Positions 38,583 to 49,559 of a DNA stretch of 64,000 bases are shown here, in pieces. Origin of the DNA: Actinostola sp. cb2023 (Eukaryota; Cnidaria; Anthozoa; Actiniaria; Actinostolidae); NCBI GenBank assembly GCA_033675265.1, contig JAUJYZ010001385.1, forward strand, positions 62,001-126,000, written 5' to 3'. Within the stretch, counting starts at the first letter, position 1. Each line of letters opens with the position of its first letter. The notes under the pieces were generated by a model. That model saw only the letters and a program-made list of their open reading frames with translations. It did no database searches and had not been told where the DNA came from. The position numbers and the translations under genes are program-made.

Positions 38583-41500
38583 TCACAAATCAATGGCCAA
38601 AAGGGCAAAATTACTCCCATCCAGTGTACTATTAAAGTCTCTCATTACCATTAACTGAAGATAAGCGACAAAGTCTTCAATTTTTTTAGTGAAACAAGTA
38701 CCAATCACAGCTCCATATAATCCATGCGTATGACTCTCAATGACACAAACCTCACCATTGTTGAATATAACTGCCATTGACTTGTCAGGAGGAACAATCA
38801 GCACTCCTGCTTTCTTCTCTCTGGATCTTAGGAGCAAGCCAAACTTATTTATTATGTCATTACAAGTGAAGAATCCCAAATCTTCTTCAATTTTAAGTTT
38901 TATGAAAGTAAAAAATCTCAATACATCTTTAACTTCAAGATTGGGTGAATTCCTTGGAAGAGTTAAAGTATTGTACAGTTGATTGCCCATTTTCATGTTT
39001 TGGCCAAATAGGACAATTGTTTCAGAAAGTTCTTGTACGGTTCTTGGTATTATGTTGTGTATTCCACTAAGAAAGCTCAAACAAGAAAGAACTGATATCA
39101 CCGTACAAGCATTACTTCCAATAGAAACTCCAAGAATGCGAGATTGACTGATACGTGCTGGTAATAACCATTCAGTTACACCAGGCAGATCATTTCTTGT
39201 TATTGTGAGTGAAGAACCAGGAACTGCTGTAGAAGAACTGGGTTGAGGTTGTAGTGGTGTAAAATAACTGGGTTGAGATTGTTGTGGTGTAGAACTGGGT
39301 TGTGGTTGAGGTTGTAGTGGTGTAAAAGAACTGGGTTGAGATTGTTGTGGTGTAGAACTGGATTGAGATTGTTGTGGTGTAGAACTGGGTTGAGATTGTT
39401 GTGGTGTAGAACTGGGTTGAGGTTGTTGTGGTGTAGAAGAACTGGGTTGAGATTGTTGTGGTGTAGAACTGGGTTGTGGTTGAGGTTGTTGTGGTGTAGA
39501 AGAACTGGGTTGAGGTTGTTGTGGTGTAGAAGAACTGGGTTGAGGTTGTTGTGGTGTAGAACTGGGTTGAGGTTGTTGTGGTGTAGAAGTAGGACCAGAC
39601 TGTGGTGTCGTTTGTTGATGAGAGGAATGCCAGTTACATGGACAGGATGTACTTGCTCTTGGTGTACAATTATTGCCAGGACAATGAGTACATGCTTTAT
39701 GTGATTGATTTCTGATTTGTGTATGGCCAAGAACAGGATGTTTACATGTTGTACAGTGTGGAGGCCTTGGAATTACTGTTGATTGTGTTGCTTGAGATTT
39801 GTGTGGTTGAGTAGGCGAGGATGGTGATTGAAATGTTGAAATATGAGCATTCAGTCTTCTTGTTGTATCATCAACTTTTTCTGGACTATAAGAGCTAGCA
39901 CCAATCATGTCATTTTCTGTGTCAGTTTCGTGTGTTGTGTCCTCTGCCTCATTAGAATGTTGAACCATATTTGTTGCTGGGTTTAAAATTGCTTGTTTGG
40001 CAATCTCACCAAGCTCCTTTATTTTATTTTCTATTGTCTCCTTGCAGATTGGACAATATGGTGCTTCTAGTAAACATCGTTCATGGTATGAATGGCCACA
40101 TCCCTCGAATTTAAACCATGGTTCATCTTCACTTATTATGGTGCACATATCCAAGTCACACTGGTACTGTTCATTTGGCTTGTTTTTTGAAACATATCCT
40201 AGTGGCAGCACTGTCATTTTCACTAGATCTTTACCAAAGACATTGGGTAGTACTACTTTTTTGTTGTTAACAAATTCACTTAACCAGGGATTCTTGACTA
40301 TGGCTTCAATAATGGTTGTGAGGAATTTTGCACATTTTGCTTTGAGAAACTGTAATTGACTTTGAGAAAAGGAAAAGTTTTTAGGTGGAGTAAAGACTGA
40401 ACGGAAATTGGTTTGTCTGCTTTTTGATTCAAAGATACTTTTAGCTTTCTGTGATAACTGGCTGGCACTGTCAGATGATTTGGTTTGGGCTCTCAGGATA
40501 CTATGTGTGTTCTCCACTGGGTACTCATCAAAAGCGGTTGGCCATTGCTTGAATAAATTATACATTCCTTCAAAGTTGGCACCCCAGTGTGATATGTTTG
40601 AGAACCAAACAAGAGGAGCTTTGTCATAATGACGACGTTTCAAACAGGTAAACATGACCCATATTCTTGACATAGCATTAAAATATTCCTTAAAGTTATT
40701 CATCTTAAATGTTATTGTGTATATTGACAGTACAAGTGGTATGTAGTTGTCCAACAAGTTTAGAAGTGTTGCAAACTGTATATCTTTTGAATGTATAAAT
40801 AGTAATTTCACTTTGTTTCTTATCAGAGTCCAAGCTCCATACACAATCTCAAGAATTAAGTTTATTCTCCATGGCTTTGGTTTTTCTGCCAATTTGGAAC
40901 TTGGAAAAAGATTCTCATAGACATTTTTGAAGAATTGCCTGAAAGTGATAAAAACATGTTCCCTGCTATTCAGTGAGATGTGGAGAGGTCCTATAGTTGG
41001 TATCAGTGATGTTACAGGTGGAACAGGAAGGTTTGGATGTTGAGAATTGAAAGAGGGCACAGTGTTATAAGTATGGTCTGTAGTAGTTCCAAGTGTTTCA
41101 GAGAAATTGTTACAATTTTGAGAAGTTTGAAGATTTTGGTAAACAACTTGTCTGCAGTAGAATTGACAAGGCCAGTCTCCAGGCTGAAACACTGCATATT
41201 TATTTAAATATTTTCTAAGTCCACTGGAAAGTGCCACATCATATGCCGCTGAAAATCCCTCTTTTGACTTTAATTCTAACTGTACAAAGTTTATGAGTTC
41301 CAAGTCTTTCATTTTTCTCATATTTCTAACTGAGTCATCATTTGAATATTGATGCTCTTCAAGTCTATACCTCTCTGATTCAGGGTTAAAAAATGATTTT
41401 GTCAGCCACTCTGGCATAGCAGAAGCATATGTAACACCTAACTTGGTCATAGACTCTGGTGAAGTTATGATTCTTATACATGATGCAATGTTCACTCCTG

Positions 41501-42823
41501 CAGGATCGTGGATGTCATTAATATTTTTTGGAAGTGGAATTGCCTTGATATGTTTGAATGGTTTGATAACAATGGTACACATAGAGATGACATTTGACAT
41601 TTTTTCTTCATTGGGGCGCCTGTTTGCATGAATTGAAGTAAAATCATCGATGATGAGGACTAGTAACCATTGGTTTTTGATAGCTTCAGAAAAAAAAGTG
41701 TCAAGATTTTCAGGGTGGCTGTTTGCGAGAGTGTGCATGACAGATGCAGTAGTTTTCCTGTGACAAGTGTTTCCAAGATAGAATTCGGTGTCCAGACCTT
41801 CTTGACTGATGTGGTTTGTGTAGAGGTATAGGCTGTGATCGACTTGCAAATTGTTACATAATTGACTTGAACAATAACAAAGTATATAGATTACATTGAC
41901 AGCTCTTTTCTTATTCAGTTCTATCCTTTCATCTGATTGTCTTCTATTTGAAACTGCAGTCAGAATGTTTGCAAAGATTGTTCGTGCTCCTGCATTTTTG
42001 CAATACATTTCGAACTGTTGGGGGTCATAAATGGGTAATTTTTTGTCGACGCTGAAATCTCTGTCTGTACATCCTGTGCCTTAGCACTTCCAACTCCACT
42101 CGAAGGTCACACCCTATCAGGTCAAGAAAAGAAAAATTTAATTTGAAAATACAAAAAATAAAATTTCTCTGTTTGTTTGATTAATTTGTAACTTACTTTG
42201 CGATAATACTTTTTTATGTTTTCGCTAAGCTCTTCAAAAAAAACCCCGGTGATAACAACACTTCGTTGTTTGAGTCCTCTTTTTATACCTCCAAAACAGG
42301 TTTCTTCCTCCTCCCAATAATTTCTTCTTTGATGAAGTGGTTTGTGAGAATATGATTTTCGCTTCCCTGGACGTCCGGTTTTCCGCCTCTTTGAGTTGAC
42401 AAGCTTGTTTATAGTTGAATTAAAAATTTAAAAAAATCACGTTCATGTAAGAAAAACGCCGGTAAGCGTTGATTAAAATTACGGGGAAAAAATTATACGA
42501 CCACACAAGGTAAAAGTAAATACCTAAGTATGAAGATACTCACATGAAAAAAAAAACTGTCCTGTAATTTTATGTTTATCAATTGCTCTGCGGCATGTTG
42601 GGCAGAGGAGGCCTTGTGTATTTTCGTGCCTGCCGATACTAATTCCGAAACAAGTTGGTAAAACATCGAGGTAATTACGAATGTTTCTGTAATCCTTTGA
42701 ACTTTTTTCACATCGCCGATAACAAATATAGCAGTAGCTATCTGAAGAACTCAATGTCGAGGAAACAAGGTAAAGATAAAGCGAGAAAAAAATCAATGAT
42801 ACAATTACGAAAAGAGACGCCAT
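38583..42823 (-). CDS. Large multi-domain gene: transposase-like region, RING finger, Q/P/S repeats, cysteine-protease-like domain
   Basis: The main exon (42008-38583 or slightly longer) encodes 1141 open residues. In order: LVLIIDDFTSIHANRRP (acidic pair at about 119-121), a helical region with APLVWFSNISHWG, DEYPVENTHSIL (Glu at about 496), a RING finger at about 615-660 (CDLDMC ... CGHSYHERC ... CPIC), a Cys/His-rich stretch near 770-790, PQQ(S/P)QPSSTPQQ repeats at about 800-930, and a C-terminal domain with SNACTVISVL (Cys about 966), MGNQLYN and VIESHTHG (His about 1093). The early acids and late Glu could be an RNase H-like transposase triad; the tail resembles a C76-type cysteine protease. 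Both are inferences. Upstream exons: 42823-42544 (zinc-type CYICYRRC ... CPTCRRAIDKH) and 42403-42197 (basic RRKTGRPGKRK). A T10 run near 42550 and an A6 run near 42042 each put neighbouring exons out of frame. Confidence 0.7.
39220..39610 (-). repeat. In-frame Q/P/S minisatellite in the large gene
   Basis: About ten units of GTTGAG(A/G)TTGTTGTGGTGTAG with one or two GAA additions, coding for SSTPQQ(S/P)QP. The unit number probably varies between copies. Confidence 0.9.
42197..42403 (-). CDS. Basic linker exon of the large gene
   Basis: Begins after an AG (ATAAACAAG) and ends at GTAAGT. 69 codons: a very basic start (SKRRKTGRPGKRKSYSHK) fitting a nuclear signal, then IKRGLKQRSVVITGVFFEEL. 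The equivalent exon of the 27-28 kb copy is at about 27905-28055. Confidence 0.55.
42544..42823 (-). CDS. Zinc-motif first exon of the large gene
   Basis: ATG at 42823, a hydrophobic N-terminus, then CYICYRRC and, 30-odd residues later, LCPTCRRAIDKHKITGQ, before donor GTGAGT. The 27-28 kb copy has the same CxxCRR-(I/V)-x-x-H-x-x-TG block and a donor at the same place, which supports the exon. A tenth T in the run before the donor puts it out of frame with the next exon. Confidence 0.55.
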
Positions 42824-43221
42824 TTTGTTATTATTTTTAAAGTTTCCCGCTTTACACAGGAAAACCCGCGCCTGTAAAGCCAATTCGGCGCGCGCGTGCG
42901 CAGACAAAATTCCCCCCTGCTTGCAATTACGAAATTTAGTTTATGACATAAAACAGCATGTTGAAATTAGTATATGTGCAAGGTGTGATGCGATTTGAGC
43001 GAATTCTGTTGGAATTATAAACCTTTGAAATTGTGTTGTCCAGCCAAAATTTTACAGTGAATGTATGGTTTGGATGGACAACGTCAAAAATGTACAGAGT
43101 TTGAATGGGAAAATAGACATCTTTGATGCCCTCTAGCATCGTCAATATTAAGCCGAAGTTCACCAAACTTTCCAGACAAGCTAAGTTTGATCTGCTCTCT
43201 CAGTTTTACTAGTTTCAAATT

Positions 43222-43538
43222 GAATTAATTTTACGGACTTGGTCCCAGTCCACTGCTCGTTTTGGTAATGGCTAATTCGAAACCGTTGCAAACAACTTTC
43301 CATTCATTTCCATGTGAATGCTCTATTGAAATCGAAATTACAACAGACAAAGAACCATATTCCCAAAAGATCTGAAATGGGTCAAAGAATGTAAACATTG
43401 TGTTAGTCGATTTGGTCTATTGAGCTCCGATCTGATTGGCTGCTAAGCTGCCATGCGCATGCAAGTTATACTGGACTCTCTTTCCTCCGCGACTTCAGCT
43501 TATCGGAGCGGATAGAAAGTGAGTCCGGAACTGGACTA
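43222..43538 (-). repeat. Right terminal inverted repeat of the 6.8 kb element
   Basis: Uninterrupted arm; see the left arm. Holds the empty site for the 137 bp MITE. Confidence 0.75.
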
Positions 43539-43548
43539 ACCCTCTCTT
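43539..43548. repeat. Right 10 bp putative target duplication of the 6.8 kb element
   Basis: ACCCTCTCTT, one mismatch from 36716-36725. Confidence 0.6.
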
Positions 43549-43886
43549 CTGCTCCTTTTTGTTTGACCTTGGATAGCCTGGTAGCTTCATAGTATTTCCT
43601 GACGTCTGTTGGAAGTATTTCCAAGTGTTTGTTGATGAATGCAACTAGGGCTCTGTAATCCTTATTCAGGGTGCGATTCAAATGCACTTTGAATCAGCAA
43701 ATCTTCTGCATCAGAGAAAATGACTCTAATCTTGTGCTTAGTTTCTTTCGAGACTTTTGGTGGGTTGACTTGCGAAGTAGCGGGAGCTGATGAAACTGTT
43801 TTATCAGTAGGCTTTTGCGGTGTAGGTGATGGAGTTGAAATGTTTAGGGTGGATATCCCTGTGATAAAGCCGTGAATAAAAACCAT
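43549..43886 (-). pseudogene. Unrecognised coding-like remnant interrupted by the 6.8 kb element
   Basis: Minus-strand frame SAPATSQVNPPKVSKETKHK to LLIQSAFESHPE, a frameshift near 43672, then NKDYRALVAFINKHLEILPT and LSKVKQKGAEER up to the insertion. Across the element the sequence at 36715 and below continues in frame for about 15 codons (RKRIASILLNN). I do not recognise the protein. Polar Pro/Ser linker followed by a helical domain. Confidence 0.35.
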
Positions 43887-45040
43887 ATCAGTGAAGTGAT
43901 ACGATAACTGGAAATCGTGTAAATTTTGTTATTATCGTGTAATAAACAAATTATGGCGGACTCGGAAACTCGTGAATAAAAAATATAATTATTTAAATAC
44001 TCAAAAACCCGTTAAATAATTAGTTCACACGGTACCGGACGAATTTTTAACCGTTCAAAAAGTTGTACGGCCCTGAAACGTACAACAAAGGGGTAGGGGG
44101 GGCGGTTGCCCCCCTAGCAAGGCGAAAATATACCAAAAAGGACTGAGAACTGTACTTTTTACCACAATCTATGAATTTCTCGCATTTTGATTGGTCGAGA
44201 GCCGTGGTAAATAGGAGTACATACCACAGTATTACGTCATAAGTCAATCGTCTGATGCAAAAATTTTAATTTTGGCAAACGAAAAACATGTTTTCAGCTA
44301 CATATTTTACAGTGACTATAAACGAGTACATACCAAGCTGACTATCGTAAACCACAACCATAGTTCGTAGCAAGCCAAATGTTTCATCATCGATTCTTCA
44401 GTTGCAGCTACATTCTCCACACTGTTTGTTCTTTCATTCAAGTAAAAACTGCTAGATCTATCATATCGATGCTTATAGATTAACGGCGATAAAAGTGCAT
44501 TTGTTCACTTTTGGATAATAAATCCATCACTTGAGAAAATCCACAGACCGTCAAAGATTCCGCTGAAGTACTGTTCTCTAACGTTATTTCGTATTTTTCA
44601 AGACATGTTCACCACGACCTCGTGCTTTTCTCCATTGACTACATTTTCCAGATTTTAGTCTTTAGAGTATTTTTCGGCTTTGTTGACTGTCAAAAGGCAT
44701 TTTTCACACAATAACCAGGCACAAGGTGAAGCTTTCCCCACTGATAAATAATTCTCTGAGAGTTTCTTTCAGACTTGAAAACTTTGATTTTGAACTGATT
44801 TTGGCTGATCCCCGAACCAATTCACAAGCTTGCAAGTAGCATTCAAATGGTTTGCTTGTCAAAATCCAACCAATCAGGACGGCAAGATGTTTGTTTACAA
44901 ATCCATCAGCCAATGAAAAAGCAAGAAAATTATATACCATGATCGCGCGATCTGCGATGTTTTTGAGCAAGAGTTCGTTCACAGAGGGTCATTATTTTGC
45001 GCGATTTATTCTGTTTTTTTGTTTTTTGTGTGGTAAAAAA
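43887..45040. other. Gene-free stretch with TACCAC repeats
   Basis: Contains GTGGTAAATAGGAGTACATACCACAG at 44202-44227, related to the palindrome at 45041-45180, so this may be a larger element whose end is the palindrome. No gene recognised. Confidence 0.4.
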
Positions 45041-45180
45041 CTAATTTACGATGGCTAGCCGTGGTATGTCCTCTTATTTACCACGATATTACGTCATGAC
45101 ATGGTCACAATTTTGACCATGTCATGACGTAATATCGTGGTAAATAAGAGGACATACCACGGCTAGCCATCATAAATTAG
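45041..45180. repeat. Near-perfect 140 bp palindrome
   Basis: CTAATTTACGATGGCTAGCC at the left pairs with GGCTAGCCATCATAAATTAG at the right, and the arms match through to GACATGGTCA / TGACCATGTC, leaving a loop of about six bases. About 65 bp per arm. Confidence 0.95.
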
Positions 45181-45219
45181 TTAAATTTTAATTTTTTGCT
45201 TTTAATAATAACAATACAT

Positions 45220-45253
<34 letters not shown>

Positions 45254-46140
45254 TGAATTTTGGGTTATGTACGGCCCTGCGTTTAGGCGTTCCGTTCACA
45301 CGGAACAGTAAACGATGTGTACTGCAGTGGTCAATTTGTTTAACGGTTAAAATTGGTCCGGTAGTTAACAGGGCCTAATAGACACTATAGTAGACCTTAT
45401 TTCCATTAATTGTTTTCTTTTGTAGACTATTATCAACACTGACATTCAATTTTTATTTCACGGGTTTATTGTGTCTACTGCGCATGCGCTAGTAGACACT
45501 ATAGCCATCGTGCAGGTTTTCCGAAAAAGATGTAAGTAACATTTTGAACGAATCACAGCTTAGTAAATCAGAACAATGGATTGTCTTCGCCGTCGGAACC
45601 AATCAGAGAAATAAGCGAATGCATTTTCCTACGGAACCAATTCGAGAAGAAGCGATACCATACGACTCATCGACGATCGCCATGGCCTACTCATGGATTG
45701 TTTTATCCCGGGGTTTTCAGAACATTTCGCCAAATCATCAGTTTATTACCAAGCTTGCAAATAGGACTTGCCACTGCTTTTAATCTGTGTCTAACCTGTC
45801 CAACGTTGGTTGAATGAAAGGTTTTCGAGTTCTATTTCAAGTTATAGGACGATGTCAACAAGAATGGCGGTTGTCCCGAACGCAAACTGTTCTCACGACA
45901 AACCGAAGAGATATCTCGCAGATTCTTCATTTGACAATAATAATTTGGAAGGCTAATCGTCCTTCCTGCTTTGTCTCAATTTAAGCACTATAGTTTCAGT
46001 TTTACACAAGTTTAAGTTCCGTGTGCTATTTACAGTAGCCTCCTAAAGCAGACGCGTTCAGGAGACTATATTACTTATATTTACTGGGATTTACTGCGAC
46101 GCAACATCGACGCTAGAATATTTCAAGCTCGACACGTCCA
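45181..46140. other. Gene-free stretch with a long poly-C run
   Basis: C run at 45223-45252. Several overlapping short open frames at 45540-45820 have no recognisable domain. Confidence 0.45.
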
Positions 46141-46685
46141 AAAGTTAAGCCCTCCATTAAGCGGCCCTCTATTAAGCAACCCTCTATTAAGCAGCCCTCT
46201 ATTAAGCGGCCCTCTATTAAGCAGCCCTCTATTAAGCAGCCCTCTATTAAGCGGCCCTCTATTAAGCAGCCCTCTATTAAGCGGCTCTCTATTAAGCAGC
46301 CCTCTATTAAGCGGCCCTCTATTAAGCAGCCCTCTATTAAGCGGCTCTCTATTAAGCAGCCCTCTATTAAGCGGCCCTCTATTAAGTAGCCCTCTATTAA
46401 GCGGCCCTCTATTAAGCAGCCCTCTATAATAATAATAATATAATAATAATTATAAATATAATAATAATCTATTAAGCGGCTCTCTATTAAGCAGCCCTCT
46501 ATTAAGCGGCCCTCTCATATTTTCTATCTATCTAAGCGGCCCTCTATTAAGCGGTCACTTTCAAGCAACAAATTCCCTGAAATCGGTCCCCATATTTACT
46601 GTAAACTTGACCTCTATCAAGCGGTCACCTCTATTTAGCGGTCGTGTCCCGAGGGTGACCGCTTAATAGAGGTGTGGCTGTACTG
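46141..46685. repeat. 18 bp minisatellite of CCCTCTATTAAGC units with inverted ends
   Basis: About 20 units of (GC(A/G)GCCCTCTATTAA), broken by an ATAATA stretch at 46427-46468. At the right side CTCTATCAAGCGGTCACC is followed by its inverse GGTGACCGCTTAATAGAG (46656-46673), so the array sits in a foldback. Confidence 0.9.
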
Positions 46686-47073
46686 CAGTTAAGGTAGTCT
46701 GTCTTAAGATTGATAGAGTACAGTGTATGTGTCCTTTATTTCACTGCTTTGTCTTCTGACTGATATTTCCGTCTTATACTACTCAAGAATCCAATGTCCG
46801 CTTGATTATCTGTCACGTGGGCGCTTACGGAAGGTTATATTCAAACGTTCAGTTCACTTACGAGGGGTGGTCGCTTATGAGAGGTTCCTATTATAGTAAT
46901 TTGAGTTGAGTGGCTATTTGGATTCATGAATTATATGTTCAGATGCCTTTGAAAATGAATCTGAAGGACAAAGACGTAAGTTATAGATGATTAGAAATAT
47001 AAACTAGACGCTCCTCGTATAGCACGCACTCGATGGGCTGAAAAAAGCTGCTGTAAAATGTTGTAAACTGATA

Positions 47074-47826
47074 TACAATGGGCGTCAAAATTAGTTGAGA
47101 CACTTTTTCATGAATATGAAAAAATGTTGTTTAGAGCAAGAATACGTTTGGGTGACATGTAGGCATGATTCAGCTTCAACATTGAAACGGGGAGAGGTTT
47201 TTTTGATGATATTTCGTCGAGCATTTAAGGTGGCTCCGTCGAAATTCCAGACGCATTCGTCTGAATTAAAACTTCGGCCATAACTTTTTTAATATTCGCG
47301 TGATGGACTATCAAACTTGGAGAAAGTTGAAACTATTATTTGGCAATATTACAACATAATTCGATATCCTTTTCCGCAAATATTCTTAGTGATATCGGAG
47401 CTACAGTGGACCTTGTTCTCGCTACTTAAACGCGCTCAAAAAAAAATGTGTCCGATATTTTTGCGTAAAAGTTTGTGAATCGTGTTCAATTGACTCGGTG
47501 AATATCCTAACTAAGTTTCAGCTAAATCGGTGAAACCAAAATCAACAGGTCAAGGATCCATTGTAGCTCCGATATCACTAAAAATATTTGTGGAAAGGGA
47601 AATCGAATCATGTTGTAATATTGCCAAATAATAGCTTCAACTTTCTTCAAGTCTGATAGTCCATCACGCGAATATTAAAAAAGTTATGGCCGAAGTTTTA
47701 TTTCAGACGAATGCGTCTGGAATTTCGACGGAGTCACTTTAAGAAATAATGTGTTGCAATTGAGTTTCAGCACGTCCGAAATCGTACAAAATGGAAAGTA
47801 TCTCAACAATTATGACGTCCATTGTA
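47074..47826. mobile_element. 750 bp foldback Tc1/mariner-type MITE
   Basis: Ends TACAATGGGCGTCAAAATTA and AATTATGACGTCCATTGTA, with GTTGAGACAC / GTATCTCAAC inside. Inner arms of about 200 bases (47225-47410 against 47555-47745) include CGAAATTCCAGACGCATTCG and its inverse, GGCAATATTACAACAT, and CATCACGCGAATATTAAAAA. TA at both ends. No transposase. Confidence 0.85.
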
Positions 47827-47989
47827 GAACCGTGAGTTACATATGGTTATGAGTCTTATCGAGTCTTATGTGTAGTCTTGTAAACAGACAATGGTAGAAC
47901 CGTGAGTTACATTATGGTTCTGAGTCTTATGTGTAGTCTTGTAAACAGACAGTGGTAAATTACAAGTAAATAATGATAAATGTATATGC

Positions 47990-48134
47990 TAGAGTGCAAT
48001 TTAGAAAAGCTTGAAAACTAAATAACTAATTAGTACTAAATAGCACTAATGAAACAATAGAAAACAATAGAAATAGCACTATTTAGTACTATTTAAAATT
48101 AGTACTATTTCACGCTTTTCTAAATTGCACTCTA
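47990..48134. mobile_element. 145 bp MITE, full copy 2
   Basis: Same length and ends as 7728-7872 but in the opposite orientation; differs by a few bases. Confidence 0.9.
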
Positions 48135-48214
48135 GGCTTGTGTCTGTATTTTATTGTATCCATTTAATTTACTTAAGTACATAAATAAATAGTAATTCTT
48201 TCTTTGTTTATCAA

Positions 48215-48932
48215 CCCGTTATGTAGCCTGATTTTCAGACGGCTCATGTGTCATACGCTTCGCTCCCTCCCCAAATCACCGTCTGATTGCCCTCGTAGGA
48301 AGTCGTGTTCTGCTATTGTTTGAATTTCGACCAATCAGAGCGAACCTTTTAGTTTTCTCAAAGTGAGGTATGCAAAGAATTCGCACCTAAATGACAGACG
48401 ATTTCCCGATTTCGAGAAGCTCACAGAAGAAAAGCGAAGAAATCGGCCTGATTTCAATTTAAATATGTCCTATGTTGTACGTTCAGCCGATATATATTTT
48501 ATGGAGCCGAAGGATCTTGAAAGGAACTGCGAATACATTCACGCTTCGATTTGTTGACCCGTTGAGTTGACCTCGTCTAACACTCGAATGCATTCGCAGT
48601 TCCTTAAATTCAAGATCCTTCGGCTCCATAAGAATATATATCTGAACGTACAACATAGGACATATTTAAATTGAAATCAGGCCGATTTCTTCGCTTTTCT
48701 TCTGTGAGTTACTCGAAATCGGGCTCATAAAAACCTAGCGTGTTAATCGTCTGTCATTTAGGTGTGATTCTTTGCATACCTCACTTTGAGAAAACTAAAA
48801 GGTTCGCTCTGATTGGTCGAAATTCAAACAATAGCAGAACACGACTTCCTACGAGGGCAATCAGACGGTGATTTGGGGAGGGAGCGAAGCGTATGACACA
48901 TGAGCCGTCTGAAAATCAGGCTACCCGTTATG
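48215..48932. mobile_element. 700 bp foldback MITE with a 9 bp target duplication
   Basis: The element spans 48224-48923, with TAGCCTGATTTTCAGACGGC / GCCGTCTGAAAATCAGGCTA ends and arms of about 335 bases almost perfectly inverted around 48556-48590. CCCGTTATG flanks both sides (48215-48223 and 48924-48932). A short copy with a matching 9 bp duplication is at 50254-50339. A 9 bp duplication points to Mutator-like mobilisation. Confidence 0.9.
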
Positions 48933-49559
48933 CGGTTATGTGCAGAATTTTAGGTGAATTGTGCACTTTGGGTTAAAAGCATCAAATTTGGTAGAAATAA
49001 AGGTTTTGTTATGCTGATTAATATCTGATATGGTGCCACCTCGAAATTGTGTTCAGAAGAGAGTTAATGGGAGGTTTTGAAAATGGCCGCCATCTTGACC
49101 GGAAGTCGCTACTGATCTTACCGGAAGTGGTTAAATTGTCATCTGAACTGCGCATGTCTCATTAAACAAATATGTTCTGTAAAGCAGTTGTGATTTCTGG
49201 ATAACTATGTTATATAAAAAATATCATTATAACACTACATAACTTAATTTTAATATAATACGATTAAATGCATATCATCTATGTAAAACCGGAAGTGCAG
49301 TACACTATGACCGAAAGTACTAGAGAAGCGCACACTCTGATTGTTCAAAAACCAATACCACATTTCGCTATAATCACCTACAGATAATTATAAAAGAAAA
49401 GTGATCTACGAAAATGGTCGTGTGTTGCTTTATCGATGTTTCGCACGAATATAAAGCAAGATGCATTTCCCGGCAAAGTACAAAAGGAGACACAAAATTT
49501 GGTTTGAAGACTGATCATCATTTTGAAGTTCTCGTTTATTGATGTTTTACAAGGAAACT

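Larger units (their letters stand above)
36726..43538. mobile_element. 6.8 kb inverted-repeat DNA element carrying the RING/protease-like gene
   Basis: The outer ends TAGTCCAGTCCCGGACTC and its inverse at 43521-43538 start terminal repeats. These match again through TTTCTATCCGCTCCGATAAG, TAACTTGCATGCGCATGGCA, TGTTTACATTCTTT and AACGAGCAG-GGGACTGGGA blocks as far as about 37374 (left) and 43222 (right). The left arm is lengthened by a 137 bp MITE (36794-36930) and other insertions. A 10 bp flanking near-duplication suggests the Mutator-like range of 9-11 bp. The only sizeable gene inside is the minus-strand one at 38583-42823, so it is the likely transposase gene. The element interrupts a coding-like sequence (43549-43886). 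Confidence 0.75.

Noticed and set aside
39200..39730. Alternative-frame His/Asn/Leu-rich and Arg/Leu/Trp-rich proteins
   Set aside because: Shadows of the Q/P/S repeat in the large gene.
44704..44982. Small gene on the minus strand (92 residues)
   Set aside because: No domain, no splice support, and the region looks like part of a repeat.
46141..46545. CRISPR-like array of short regular repeats
   Set aside because: Units are contiguous without unique spacers, and the DNA is eukaryotic; it is a minisatellite.
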